A stretch of DNA of 64,000 nt, from the NCBI RefSeq assembly GCF_026153205.1, contig NZ_JAPFBW010000001.1:124001-188000 (forward strand). Reading direction: 5' to 3'. Shown piece after piece: positions 9,376 to 17,573 of the stretch (position 1 is its first letter; every line of letters begins with the position of its first letter). The position numbers and the translations under genes were made by a program. The notes below the pieces were generated by a model. It worked only from the letters and a program-made list of their open reading frames with translations, was not told the DNA's origin and made no database searches. Source of the DNA: Aquabacterium sp. A7-Y. Lineage in GTDB: Bacteria > Pseudomonadota > Gammaproteobacteria > Burkholderiales > Burkholderiaceae_C.

Positions 9376-10857
9376 ATGAAGGGCTACAGCCTCCGTCAAA
9401 AATTCGCCTTCGGCCTGACTGCCGTCGTGGTCGTTTCGCTGCTGATCATGGTGGGCACCCGCCTGCTCGGCAAGGCTGCCTTATTCCACTACCTAGAGCG
9501 CGACCACCTCGCGACGGTGCTGCACCTGTCGCAGGCCCTGGAGCGCGTCACCGAGGGCAGCCGCCGCGCCGGGGAGGTCACGCGGGCCCAGATGGTGGCC
9601 GACATCGACAAGGCCATCGAGATCGCCTCGCGGGTGGACATCGAGCTGTTCGCGGTCGAAAGGGCCGCGATGTCGATGATGGGCTACGGCGACGTCATCC
9701 GCCTGCCGCGCAAGGATGTCGCCGAGCTGAACCGCATGCGCCAGATCATCGAGGCCGAGCCGGGCAGCGGAGTCAGCCCGGAGCTGGTCGCCCGGCTCAA
9801 GCCCGACATGGATCAGGTGCTGGACAACACCAACCGCTTCGGGCCTCTGGTGGCCGACGCGGTAGGCTTCATCAAGGCCTCGGTCATCACCATCAACCTG
9901 CTCGGCATCGCGGTGCTGCTGACGGCCTTCTGGGTCATCCGCAAGGCCACCCTGGGCCCGCTGCAGCAGGCCCTGGTCGCCGCCAACCGCATCGCCGAGG
10001 GCGATCTGAGCGGGCGCCTGAGCGCCACGACGCAAGACGAGGTCGGCCAGCTGATCGAGGCCCTGCGCACGATGCAGGACAGCCTGGTGCGGGTGGTCGG
10101 CAACGTGCGCGAGCGCTCTCACACGGTGGCCGAGCGCATGACCCGGATCGCGGGCGGCACCGCCGAGCTGTCGGCACGCACCGAGCGGCAAGCCTCCGCA
10201 CTGGAGCAGACGGCGGCGACGATGGAGCAGATCACCGCCACCGTGAAGCAGAGTGCGCAGACCGTGCAGGAGGCCGACCGCATCGCCCGTGACGCCGCCG
10301 AGGTCGCGACGCAGGGTGGCCAGGCGGTGGACAAGGCGGTTCAGAGCATGAACGCCATCCTGAGCGCGTCGAAGAAGATCGCCGAGATCACCACCCTGAT
10401 CAACGGCATCTCCTTCCAGACCAACATCCTGGCGCTCAACGCCGCGGTGGAATCGGCCCGTGCCGGCGAGCACGGCCGGGGCTTCGCGGTGGTGGCCGCT
10501 GAGGTGCGTACCCTGGCGCAGCGCAGTGCTGCCGCGGCCAAGGAGATCGAGGCGCTGATCCGGGATTCGGTCGAGAAGGTCGAGGCCGGCTCGGCGCAGG
10601 TGGGGGAGGCAGGCCAGACCATCCAGCAGGTGGTGGGCACGGTCGGCCAGGTCAGCCGGCTCATCGGGGATGTGGCGAATGCCTTCGGCGAACAGCAGAG
10701 CGGCATGGCCCAGATCGAGCAGGCGATCGGCGAGCTGGACCAGGTGACGCAGCAGAACGCGGCCATGGTGCAGCGCTCGGCGGCCACCGCGAACGTGGTG
10801 CGCGGCGAGTCGGAGCAGCTGGTCGAGGCTGTGGCCGTCTTCAAGCTGGCCGACTGA
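9376..10857 (+). CDS. Methyl-accepting chemotaxis protein
   Basis: A 493-residue chemoreceptor. TM1 lies at about residues 10-32, a helical periplasmic sensor follows, and TM2 lies at about 172-192 ([20 protein letters not shown]). Next come a HAMP segment ([13 protein letters not shown]) and a long methyl-accepting/signalling coiled coil. The signalling hairpin tip [20 protein letters not shown] and [18 protein letters not shown] is intact. The C-terminus (VFKLAD) lacks an NWETF-type CheR tether. The ligand is not readable from the sensor. No che genes lie nearby, so this is an orphan receptor whose regulation probably comes from the FliA-like promoter upstream. Confidence 0.93.
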   Translation: MKGYSLRQKFAFGLTAVVVVSLLIMVGTRLLGKAALFHYLERDHLATVLHLSQALERVTEGSRRAGEVTRAQMVADIDKAIEIASRVDIELFAVERAAMSMMGYGDVIRLPRKDVAELNRMRQIIEAEPGSGVSPELVARLKPDMDQVLDNTNRFGPLVADAVGFIKASVITINLLGIAVLLTAFWVIRKATLGPLQQALVAANRIAEGDLSGRLSATTQDEVGQLIEALRTMQDSLVRVVGNVRERSHTVAERMTRIAGGTAELSARTERQASALEQTAATMEQITATVKQSAQTVQEADRIARDAAEVATQGGQAVDKAVQSMNAILSASKKIAEITTLINGISFQTNILALNAAVESARAGEHGRGFAVVAAEVRTLAQRSAAAAKEIEALIRDSVEKVEAGSAQVGEAGQTIQQVVGTVGQVSRLIGDVANAFGEQQSGMAQIEQAIGELDQVTQQNAAMVQRSAATANVVRGESEQLVEAVAVFKLAD

Positions 10858-10878
10858 GTCGGTCCGGCACCCCCGGCT

Positions 10879-12033
10879 TCAGCGCCGCAGCTTGCCGTCG
10901 GCGCCGATCACCGTCACCTCGACATAACGCGAGCCATTGCGGTTGCCGGCGCCGAAGCCCACCTTGAAGCCCCCGGCGTCGTACTCCTTCAGGCCGTCCA
11001 GCGCGGCCAGCACCTTCTGCCGGGTGGGCTCGGGGCCGGCACGCCGCAGCGCCTCGACCATCACCTTGGCCGCGATGAAGGACTCCAGGCTGGCGTAGGA
11101 GATCACCTTGCCCGGCGCGTACTGGGCCATCAGGGTGTGGAACTCGCGCACCACCGGGGTCGAGGCCGCATACGGGAAAGGCATCACCTGCGAGATCCCG
11201 ACGCCGCGCACCACCGCTTCGCCGGCGTTGTGGAGCAACTCCTTGAAGTTCACCACCGAGATGCTGAACAGCTGGGCCCGACTCCCGGCAGCTCGCAGCT
11301 TTTTGATGAAGACCGAGGACGCGCGGTTGACCGAGACCATGATCACAGCGTCCGGGTTGGCCGGCACGATGGCGGCGACTGCGGCATCGACCTCCTCGGG
11401 CTTGGTGCGGTCGTAGCTGCCGGTGGCGACCGACTTCAGCCCCAGCTTTTGCATCGCTGCCTCGGCGCCTGCCAGGCCGGCCTTGCCGAAGGCATCGTCC
11501 TGGTACAGGACCGCAAAACGCCTCAGACCCACGGTGTGCAGGTGCTCGACCATCTTGGCGGTTTCGTCGGCGTAGCTCGCGCGCACGTGGAAGAGGTAGG
11601 GGTTGATCGGCACGCGCAGGTCCATCGCGCCGGTGTAGGGTGCCAGCAGTGCGATGCCGGCCTCGCTCAGCACCTTGTGTTTGGTCAGCGCCAGCACGTT
11701 GGCGGTGCCCACGAAACCGAACAGCGCGAGCGGCTTGTCCTGTTCCAGCAGCTCACGGGTGCGCTCCAGGGTCAGTTCGGGCCGGTAGCCGTCATCCTTC
11801 ACGACCACCCGGATCTGCCGGCCGAGCACCCCGCCCCTGGCGTTGACGTGAGCGAAGTAGGCCTGCGCTCCCGCCACGTACTCCTCGCCGGTGCCGGTGA
11901 TGACACCCGTCAGCGGAGCAACCTGACCGATGACCAGGTCGGCTGCCGCGGCGGGCAGGGCCGCCGCGCTCATCAGCAAGGACAGGGTGAAAGCGCGCAG
12001 ACGGCCGGCGGCCGAAGCAGGCAAAGACATCAT
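10879..12033 (-). CDS. ABC transporter substrate-binding protein (branched-chain amino-acid type)
   Basis: A 384-residue secreted periplasmic binding protein of the LivJ/type 1 periplasmic family. A Sec signal peptide covers roughly residues 1-31 (hydrophobic TLSLLMSAAALPAAAA), and the mature part begins DLVIGQVAPLTGVITGTGEEY, a typical family start. FGFVGTANVLAL, LAPYTGAMDLR and YASLESFIAAKVMVEAL are further family landmarks. The start is ambiguous between two adjacent ATG codons (12033 and 12030) behind AAGGAGAAA. No permease or ATPase genes adjoin it, so it is an orphan component or a sensor-type binding protein. It converges on the chemoreceptor gene. Confidence 0.88.
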   Translation of the reverse strand: MMSLPASAAGRLRAFTLSLLMSAAALPAAAADLVIGQVAPLTGVITGTGEEYVAGAQAYFAHVNARGGVLGRQIRVVVKDDGYRPELTLERTRELLEQDKPLALFGFVGTANVLALTKHKVLSEAGIALLAPYTGAMDLRVPINPYLFHVRASYADETAKMVEHLHTVGLRRFAVLYQDDAFGKAGLAGAEAAMQKLGLKSVATGSYDRTKPEEVDAAVAAIVPANPDAVIMVSVNRASSVFIKKLRAAGSRAQLFSISVVNFKELLHNAGEAVVRGVGISQVMPFPYAASTPVVREFHTLMAQYAPGKVISYASLESFIAAKVMVEALRRAGPEPTRQKVLAALDGLKEYDAGGFKVGFGAGNRNGSRYVEVTVIGADGKLRR

Positions 12034-12081
12034 TTTCTCCTTGTGCCTGCCGACCCGCTGCCGGTCAGGCTGACCCGAACA

Positions 12082-12110
12082 GAAAAGCGGGACGCCAATG
12101 GCGTCCCGCT
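12082..12110 (-). terminator. Rho-independent terminator of the leftward acyl-CoA operon
   Basis: An 11-bp perfect stem (arms 12086-12096 and 12100-12110, 3-nt loop) is followed on the - strand by TTTTCTGTT. It lies 124 bp downstream of the last acyl-CoA dehydrogenase gene and upstream of the binding-protein gene. Confidence 0.8.
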
Positions 12111-12233
12111 CGGTGCTTGTTGTGTTCAGCTCAGTGTAAGGAGATGCTTGCGCGCCCCGCTCAGGGACGGCCCTGAGAACTTGTCATGCTGGCGACAGCG
12201 GCGGCCAAGAAAACCGGGCCACCGCGAACAATG

Positions 12234-13376
12234 TCACGCCGGCCGCGACAGCTCAGCGTAGCGCTGCAGGTGCCAGTCGGTGTCGCCGGCGCTCAGCTCG
12301 ATCGCCATCAGGCGCTTGAACTGGTGGCTCACGATGAGCTCGTCGGTCATGCCCATGCCACCGTGCAGCTGCACTGCCTGCTGGCTCACGTAGCGGCAGG
12401 CGCGGCCCACCACCACCTTGGCGGCCGAGAGCACCCGGGCGCGCTCGGCCGCATCGGCGTCGCGGCAGCGCACCGCCGCCAGGATGCTCATCGAGCGGGC
12501 CTGCTCGTAGTGCATCAGCAGGTCGGCCGCGCGGTGCTGCAGTGCCTGGAAGCGGCCGATGGGCTGGCCGAACTGCTGGCGCGTCTGCAGGTACTCGACG
12601 GTCGCGTCGACCGCCGCCTTGATCACGCCGACCGCTTCGGCGCACAGCGCCGCGAGGCCGATGTCCAGCGCCCGCGACAAGGCTTCCCAGGCCTGGCCCT
12701 CCTCGCCCAGCCGGTCGGCGCTGGAGACGCGCACCCGGTCGAGCACGATCTCGGCAGCGCGCAGGCCGTCCACCGTCGGGTAGTCGCGCAGCGTCAGCCC
12801 GGCCGCCTTGCGAGGCACCAGGAACAGTGAAATGCCGTGGCGATCGCCGGCCTCGCCGGCGGTGCGCGCCGACACGATCAGGAGGTCCGCGGCATTGGCG
12901 TGCAGCACGACGGACTTCCGCCCGCTCAACACATAGCCGTCGCCCTCGCGCTCGGCACGCGTCTCCACGTGCAGGTCAGCGCCGCGGCCGGGCGCTTCGT
13001 CATGCGCCGTCACGGCCACGCATTCGCCGCCGGCCAGTGCCGGCAGCCAGCGCGCCTGCTGGGCCTCGCTGCCCGCGCTGCGCAGCAGCTCGGTCGCGAT
13101 CACGGCGCTCGCGAGGTAGGGCTCCAGCACCAGGCCCTCGCCCAGGGCCTGCATCACCAGCATGGTCTCCACCGCGCCGGCGTCCAGCCCTCCGTGCGCC
13201 TCGGGCACATGCAACGCGAGCAGGCCCAGCTCGGCCATCTGCGACCAGACCTGGCGGTCGATGCCTTGCCCGGCGTCGCGGATGGCGCGACGGCGTTCGA
13301 AGCCGTATTCGCCGGCGACAAAACGGCGCACCGTGTCTTCCAGCAGCTGCTGTTCTTCGCTGAGGTTGAAGTTCAT
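12234..13376 (-). CDS. Acyl-CoA dehydrogenase, small-subunit type
   Basis: A 380-residue flavoprotein of the acyl-CoA dehydrogenase superfamily introducing an alpha-beta double bond in an acyl-CoA thioester. The N-terminal helical domain starts MNFNLSEEQQLLEDTVRRF; the middle beta domain includes YVLSGRKSVVLHANAADLLIVSA; the C-terminal FAD domain has RQQFGQPIGRFQALQHRAADL and QLHGGMGMTDELIVSHQFKR. The pairing with a 398-residue partner immediately upstream (16-bp gap) matches the two-subunit pimeloyl-CoA dehydrogenase (PimC/PimD) and steroid-type ACAD arrangement, where the two chains form a heterotetramer. It is the last gene of the leftward operon. The exact substrate is not readable. Confidence 0.88.
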   Translation of the reverse strand: MNFNLSEEQQLLEDTVRRFVAGEYGFERRRAIRDAGQGIDRQVWSQMAELGLLALHVPEAHGGLDAGAVETMLVMQALGEGLVLEPYLASAVIATELLRSAGSEAQQARWLPALAGGECVAVTAHDEAPGRGADLHVETRAEREGDGYVLSGRKSVVLHANAADLLIVSARTAGEAGDRHGISLFLVPRKAAGLTLRDYPTVDGLRAAEIVLDRVRVSSADRLGEEGQAWEALSRALDIGLAALCAEAVGVIKAAVDATVEYLQTRQQFGQPIGRFQALQHRAADLLMHYEQARSMSILAAVRCRDADAAERARVLSAAKVVVGRACRYVSQQAVQLHGGMGMTDELIVSHQFKRLMAIELSAGDTDWHLQRYAELSRPA

Positions 13377-13392
13377 GGTCTCGCGGCCTCTC

Positions 13393-14589
13393 TCACAGTC
13401 CCAGCAGGCGCTGGGAGATGATGTTCTTCTGGATCTCGTTGGAGCCGCCGTAGATCGACAGCTTGCGCATGTTCAGGTAGTTGGCGGCCAGGCTGACCGC
13501 ATGGGACGGGCCGATCGGGTCGTCCTGCCAGCCGGCCTCCAGCGCCTCGCGCCGGAACGGCAGGGCATAGGGGCCGACCGCCTGCACCAGCAGCTCGGTG
13601 ATGCCCTGCTGGATCTCGGTGCCCTTGATCTTCAGGATGGACGCTTCCGGCCCCGGCGCGCGCTTCTGCGCCTCGGCGGACAACACGCGCAGGTTGGTGA
13701 GTTCCAGCGCCATCAATTCGATCTCCAGCTCCGCCAGGCGCGCGGCAAACAGCGGGTCCTCGATCAGCGGGCGACCGCGCTTGCGCTCGATGGCCGCGAT
13801 GCGCTTGAGCCGCGCCAGCTCGCGCTTGGCGATGCCGATGCCGGCGATGTTGGTGCGTTCGTGGCCGAGCAGGAACTTGGCATAGGTCCAGCCCTGGTTC
13901 TCTTCGCCCACCAGGTTCTCCACCGGCACGCGCACGTCCTCGAACCAGACCTCGTTGACCTCGTGCGCGCCGTCCAGCGTGATGATGGGGCGCACCGTGA
14001 TACCGGGGCTTTTCATGTCGATCAGCAGGAAGGAGATGCCGCGCTGCGGCTTCACCTCCGTGTCGGTGCGCACCAGGCAGAAGATCCAGTCGGCATGCTG
14101 GCCCAGCGTGTTCCAGGTCTTCTGGCCGTTGACTACGTAGTGGTCGCCGTCGCGCCGCGCGCGGGTGCGCAGCGAGGCCAGGTCCGAGCCAGCGCCCGGC
14201 TCGGAGTAGCCCTGGCACCACCATTCCTCCGCCGAGGCGATCTTGGGCAGGAAACGCTGCTGTTGCGCCGCGTTGCCGAAGGCCATGATCACCGGCGCCA
14301 CCATCTTGAGCCCGAAGGGGATCAGGCGCGGCGCGCCGCCGGCGGCGCACTCCTCGTCGAAGATGTACTGCTGCACCGGGCCCCAGCCGGGGCCGCCGAA
14401 CTCCTTCGGCCAGCCCGGTGCGCCCCAGCCGCGCGCGTGCAGCGCGCGTTGCCAGCTCACGTGGTCCTGCTTGGTCAGGTGCAGCCCGTTGTGCACCTTG
14501 TGGCGGATGTTCTCGTCGAGGTGCTCGCGCACGAAGCTGCGCACCTCCTCGCGGAAGGCCTGTTCTTCGGCCGTGAAATTCAGATCCAT
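13393..14589 (-). CDS. Acyl-CoA dehydrogenase, large-subunit type
   Basis: A 398-residue acyl-CoA dehydrogenase family protein. MDLNFTAEEQAFREEVRSF begins the alpha domain; WWCQGYSEPGAGSDLASLRT is the FAD-contact signature; YVVNGQKTWNTLGQHADWIFCLVRTD belongs to the beta domain; LSIYGGSNEIQKNIISQRLLGL is the C-terminal signature. The sequence type is that of the large subunit of pimeloyl-CoA dehydrogenase-like enzymes. I use the ATG at 14589; a TTG two codons upstream (14595) is possible. It sits between the thiolase gene (34 bp upstream) and the small-subunit gene (16 bp downstream), so a heteromeric enzyme is likely. Confidence 0.9.
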   Translation of the reverse strand: MDLNFTAEEQAFREEVRSFVREHLDENIRHKVHNGLHLTKQDHVSWQRALHARGWGAPGWPKEFGGPGWGPVQQYIFDEECAAGGAPRLIPFGLKMVAPVIMAFGNAAQQQRFLPKIASAEEWWCQGYSEPGAGSDLASLRTRARRDGDHYVVNGQKTWNTLGQHADWIFCLVRTDTEVKPQRGISFLLIDMKSPGITVRPIITLDGAHEVNEVWFEDVRVPVENLVGEENQGWTYAKFLLGHERTNIAGIGIAKRELARLKRIAAIERKRGRPLIEDPLFAARLAELEIELMALELTNLRVLSAEAQKRAPGPEASILKIKGTEIQQGITELLVQAVGPYALPFRREALEAGWQDDPIGPSHAVSLAANYLNMRKLSIYGGSNEIQKNIISQRLLGL

Positions 14590-14623
14590 GGTCAAGGTCT
14601 TCTAGTGGGGCTCGTGGCCGGGT

Positions 14624-15835
14624 TCAGACTCGTTCGATCACCATCGCCAGGCCCTGGCCGACGCCGATGCACAGGCTCACGACCGCATAACGGCCCTGGC
14701 GGCGCTGCAGCTCGCGGGCGGTGCTCAGGGCCAGCCGGGCGCCCGAGGCGCCGAGCGGGTGGCCGACCGCGATGGCGCCACCGTTGGGGTTGACGCGCGC
14801 ATCGTCGTCGTCGACCTGCAGGCCGCGCAGGCAGCCCAGCACCTGGGAGGCGAAGGCCTCGTTGATCTCGATCAGATCGAGCTCGCGCAGCGACAGCCCG
14901 GCACGCTCGACCGCCTTGCGGATCGCCGGCACCGGGCCGACCCCCATGATGCGGGGCTCCACCCCCGCGGCCGCGGCGCTCAGGATGCGCGCCAGCGGCG
15001 CCTTGCCGGCGCGCTCGCCGGCGGCGCGGCTGCCCACCAGCAGGGCCGCCGCGCCGTCGTTGATGCCCGAGGCATTGCCGGCCGTCACCACACCGCCCTC
15101 GAAGAGCGGCTTGAGCCGGGCCAGGCTCTCCAGGGTCGAGTCGGCGCGCGGGTGCTCGTCCTCGGCCACACGCAGCGGCGGCGTCTTGCGGCCGGTGGGC
15201 ACCTCGATCGGGTGGATCTCGCCCTCGAAAAAGCCGGCGGCGCGGGCGCCTTCGTATTTCGCCTGCGAAGCGGCGGCGAAACGGTCGGCCTGCTCGCGCG
15301 TGATGCCGAACTCGCGCGCCACGTTGTCGCCGGTCTGCGGCATCGTGTCGTTGCCGTACTGGCGGGTGACCCGGGGATTGGGGAAGCGCGCGCCGATGGT
15401 GGTGTCGAAGACCTGGAAGTCGCGGCTGTAGGCGCTTTCGCTCTTGCCCACCACGAAGGGGGCCCGGCTCATGCTTTCGACACCGCCGGCGAGATACAGC
15501 TCGCCCTCGCCGCAGCTCACCGCCCGGGCCGCATCCACCACCGCGGCCAGGCCGCTGGCGCACAGGCGGTTGACCGTCTGCCCCGGCACGCTGACCGGAA
15601 AGCCGGCCGCCAGCAGCGCGTTGCGCGCGATATTGCGCGAGTCCTCGCCCGCCTGCGTGGTGCAGCCGAGGATCACGTCCTCGATCTGTTCGGCTTTCCA
15701 GGGCGAGCGCGTCACCAGGGCACGCATCACCTCGGCGACCAGGTCGTCGGGCCGCACCGGGGCCAGGGCACCGGCATGGCGGCCGAAGGGCGAGCGCAAT
15801 CCGTCGTAGATATAAGCATCGAGCATGGGGGTCAT
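14624..15835 (-). CDS. Acetyl-CoA C-acyltransferase (thiolase)
   Basis: A 403-residue thiolase splitting a 3-ketoacyl-CoA with CoA. The acyl-enzyme cysteine is in VNRLCASGLAAV (C92), NEAFASQ supplies the second motif, GHPLGASGAR gives the catalytic histidine, and the C-terminal cysteine motif reads CIGVGQG where most thiolases have CIGGGQG. It resembles the PcaF/PaaJ/PimB branch more than biosynthetic PhaA, but that is judgement from reading only. The start ATG overlaps the stop of the upstream hydroxyacyl-CoA dehydrogenase gene by 4 bp (ATGA), indicating translational coupling. Confidence 0.92.
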   Translation of the reverse strand: MTPMLDAYIYDGLRSPFGRHAGALAPVRPDDLVAEVMRALVTRSPWKAEQIEDVILGCTTQAGEDSRNIARNALLAAGFPVSVPGQTVNRLCASGLAAVVDAARAVSCGEGELYLAGGVESMSRAPFVVGKSESAYSRDFQVFDTTIGARFPNPRVTRQYGNDTMPQTGDNVAREFGITREQADRFAAASQAKYEGARAAGFFEGEIHPIEVPTGRKTPPLRVAEDEHPRADSTLESLARLKPLFEGGVVTAGNASGINDGAAALLVGSRAAGERAGKAPLARILSAAAAGVEPRIMGVGPVPAIRKAVERAGLSLRELDLIEINEAFASQVLGCLRGLQVDDDDARVNPNGGAIAVGHPLGASGARLALSTARELQRRQGRYAVVSLCIGVGQGLAMVIERV

Positions 15836-17355
15836 TCCTCTTCGGTCAACAGGGACACGCCCAGGCGGGCGCGGCGGCGCAGCCAGGGGCTGGCGCGGTA
15901 GCGGGGGTCTCCGGTGCTGTCCTGCAGGTCCTGCAGGATGCGCAGCACGGTGGCCGGGCCGAGCCGGTCGCCCCAGGCCAGTGGGCCGACGGGATAACCC
16001 AGGCCCAGCGTGACGGCGCGGTCGATGTCGGCCGGTGCGGCGATGCCTTGCTGGGCGATCTCGGCGGCGATGTTGACGATGGTCGCGATCACCCGCGGCG
16101 CGACGCCGCCGGCGCTGTCGCGCACCAGCGAGACCGGCACGCCGTCGGCGCCGAGCAGCCCGCGCGCCGCTTCGCGCGTCTCGCGCGAGGTCAGCGGGGT
16201 GCTCATCACGACGCGACGCCGGCGGGTGTCGAACAGCCAGTCCACCGCGACGGTGCGGCTCGCGTCCAGGCCCTCGGCCACCGCGCAGCTGGTCGCGTCG
16301 TGGCCGTAGGGGGTGACGATGCAGAGGCTGTCGGCGGCGGGTGTCGCGCCGTCGTCCAGGACCGCCCCGAGCGATTGCAACAGCGTCGTGATGCGCTGAT
16401 GAGCGACCGGGACGGCGCGGCTGACCCAGACCCTCGCGGGCCGGGCGGTGGATGCGGGCGCGTCCTCGACACGCTCCTGCTGGCCCGCCTCGTAGCGGTA
16501 GAAGCCGCGGCCGACCTTCCGCCCCACCAGCCCGGCGGCGAGCATCTGGCGCGTCAGCGGCTGGGGCCGGAAACGCGGCTCCTCGTAGTACTGGTGGTAG
16601 ATCGACTCCATCACCGGGTGCGAGACGTCCAGCGCGGTGAGGTCGAGCAGTTCGAAGGGGCCGAGCTTGAAGCCCGCGGTGTCGCGCAGGATGCGGTCGA
16701 GCTGGTGGAACTCGGCCACGCCCTCGGCCAGCAGCCTCAGCGCCTCGGTGCCGTAGCCGCGCCCGGCGTGGTTGACGATGAAGCCCGGCGTGTCCTTGGC
16801 CCGCACCGCGGTGTGGCCGCAGCGCCGTCCGAGGCCGAGCAGGAAGTCGGTGACCCAGGGCTCGGTCAGCAGGCCGTCGATGACCTCGACGATCTTCATC
16901 AGCGGCACCGGGTTGAAGAAGTGGAAGCCGGCGACCCGCTGCGGTCGCTGCAGGCCGGCCGCGATCGCGGTGACCGACAGCGAGGAGGTGTTGCTCGCGA
17001 GCACGCAGTCGGGCCCGACGACGGCCTCCAGTTCAGCGAACAGCGCGCGCTTGACGCCGAGGTCCTCCACCACGGCCTCGACCACCGCGGCGCAGCCCGC
17101 CAGCTCCTGGATGGCCTCGGCCGCGTGCAGGCGCTGGCCGGCCGCCGTCGCGAGCTCGGGCGTGAGCTTGCCCTTGTCGACCAGGCGGCCGAAAGTGGCC
17201 TGCAGTTCGCGCAGTGCCTCGGCGGCGGCGCCCGGCCGCTTGTCGAGCAGGCTGACGCGCACTCCGGCCTGCGCCGCGATTTGCGCAATGCCGCGGCCCA
17301 TCACGCCGGCACCGACGACGGCGATGTGCAGATCTGGAGAAGAATAATTCTGCAT
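15832..17355 (-). CDS. 3-hydroxyacyl-CoA dehydrogenase
   Basis: A 507-residue NAD-dependent dehydrogenase. The Rossmann motif VVGAGVMGRGIAQIAAQAG is near the N-terminus. SNTSSLSVTAIA and RVAGFHFFNPVPLMKIVEV give the HAD signature, followed by two C-terminal helical domains, the second with DIDRAVTLGLGYPVGPLAWGD. The length and two-domain tail match the PaaH/PaaC type rather than FadB fusions; there is no enoyl-CoA hydratase domain. I use the ATG at 17355; the frame remains open to a GTG at 17391. The start codon lies inside a 19-bp palindrome that I propose as an IclR operator. First gene of the leftward operon. Confidence 0.88.
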   Translation of the reverse strand: MQNYSSPDLHIAVVGAGVMGRGIAQIAAQAGVRVSLLDKRPGAAAEALRELQATFGRLVDKGKLTPELATAAGQRLHAAEAIQELAGCAAVVEAVVEDLGVKRALFAELEAVVGPDCVLASNTSSLSVTAIAAGLQRPQRVAGFHFFNPVPLMKIVEVIDGLLTEPWVTDFLLGLGRRCGHTAVRAKDTPGFIVNHAGRGYGTEALRLLAEGVAEFHQLDRILRDTAGFKLGPFELLDLTALDVSHPVMESIYHQYYEEPRFRPQPLTRQMLAAGLVGRKVGRGFYRYEAGQQERVEDAPASTARPARVWVSRAVPVAHQRITTLLQSLGAVLDDGATPAADSLCIVTPYGHDATSCAVAEGLDASRTVAVDWLFDTRRRRVVMSTPLTSRETREAARGLLGADGVPVSLVRDSAGGVAPRVIATIVNIAAEIAQQGIAAPADIDRAVTLGLGYPVGPLAWGDRLGPATVLRILQDLQDSTGDPRYRASPWLRRRARLGVSLLTEEE

Positions 17356-17364
17356 TGCGGAATT
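17346..17364. promoter_or_regulatory. Candidate IclR-type operator, copy 1
   Basis: AATTCTGCATTGCGGAATT is a 19-bp palindrome with one mismatched pair, centred at 17355 over the start codon of the hydroxyacyl-CoA dehydrogenase gene. A near copy of its 15-bp core lies 125 bp away (13 of 15 bases identical), still in the divergent intergenic region. IclR-family operators are commonly pseudo-palindromes of this size. Confidence 0.5.
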
Positions 17365-17470
17365 AAGTTCTGAAATGAAGAAAACTGCCACATCATGGAG
17401 CAGCGGCGGCGGACGGTCAACCCATGCGGTGGGCCGAGTTGTGAGCTAACACCGCTCTGCAGGCGGCCGG

Positions 17471-17489
17471 TGTTCTGCATTCAGGAACA
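17471..17489. promoter_or_regulatory. Candidate IclR-type operator, copy 2
   Basis: The core TTCTGCATTCAGGAA (17473-17487) differs from copy 1 at two bases, with outer arms TGTTC/GAACA. It overlaps a second small palindrome, GGAAC-AAG-GTTCC, at 17484-17496. It lies 85 bp upstream of the acyl-CoA ligase start. The 218-bp gap between the divergent starts holds no other recognisable element. Confidence 0.45.
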
Positions 17490-17573
17490 AGGTTCCGTTC
17501 CGGCATTGACGGAGTCGGTCGAGCGTGCCAGGATTCGGCCCGGAACCGCCCGCAATACGGAACGCTTTTCGCC

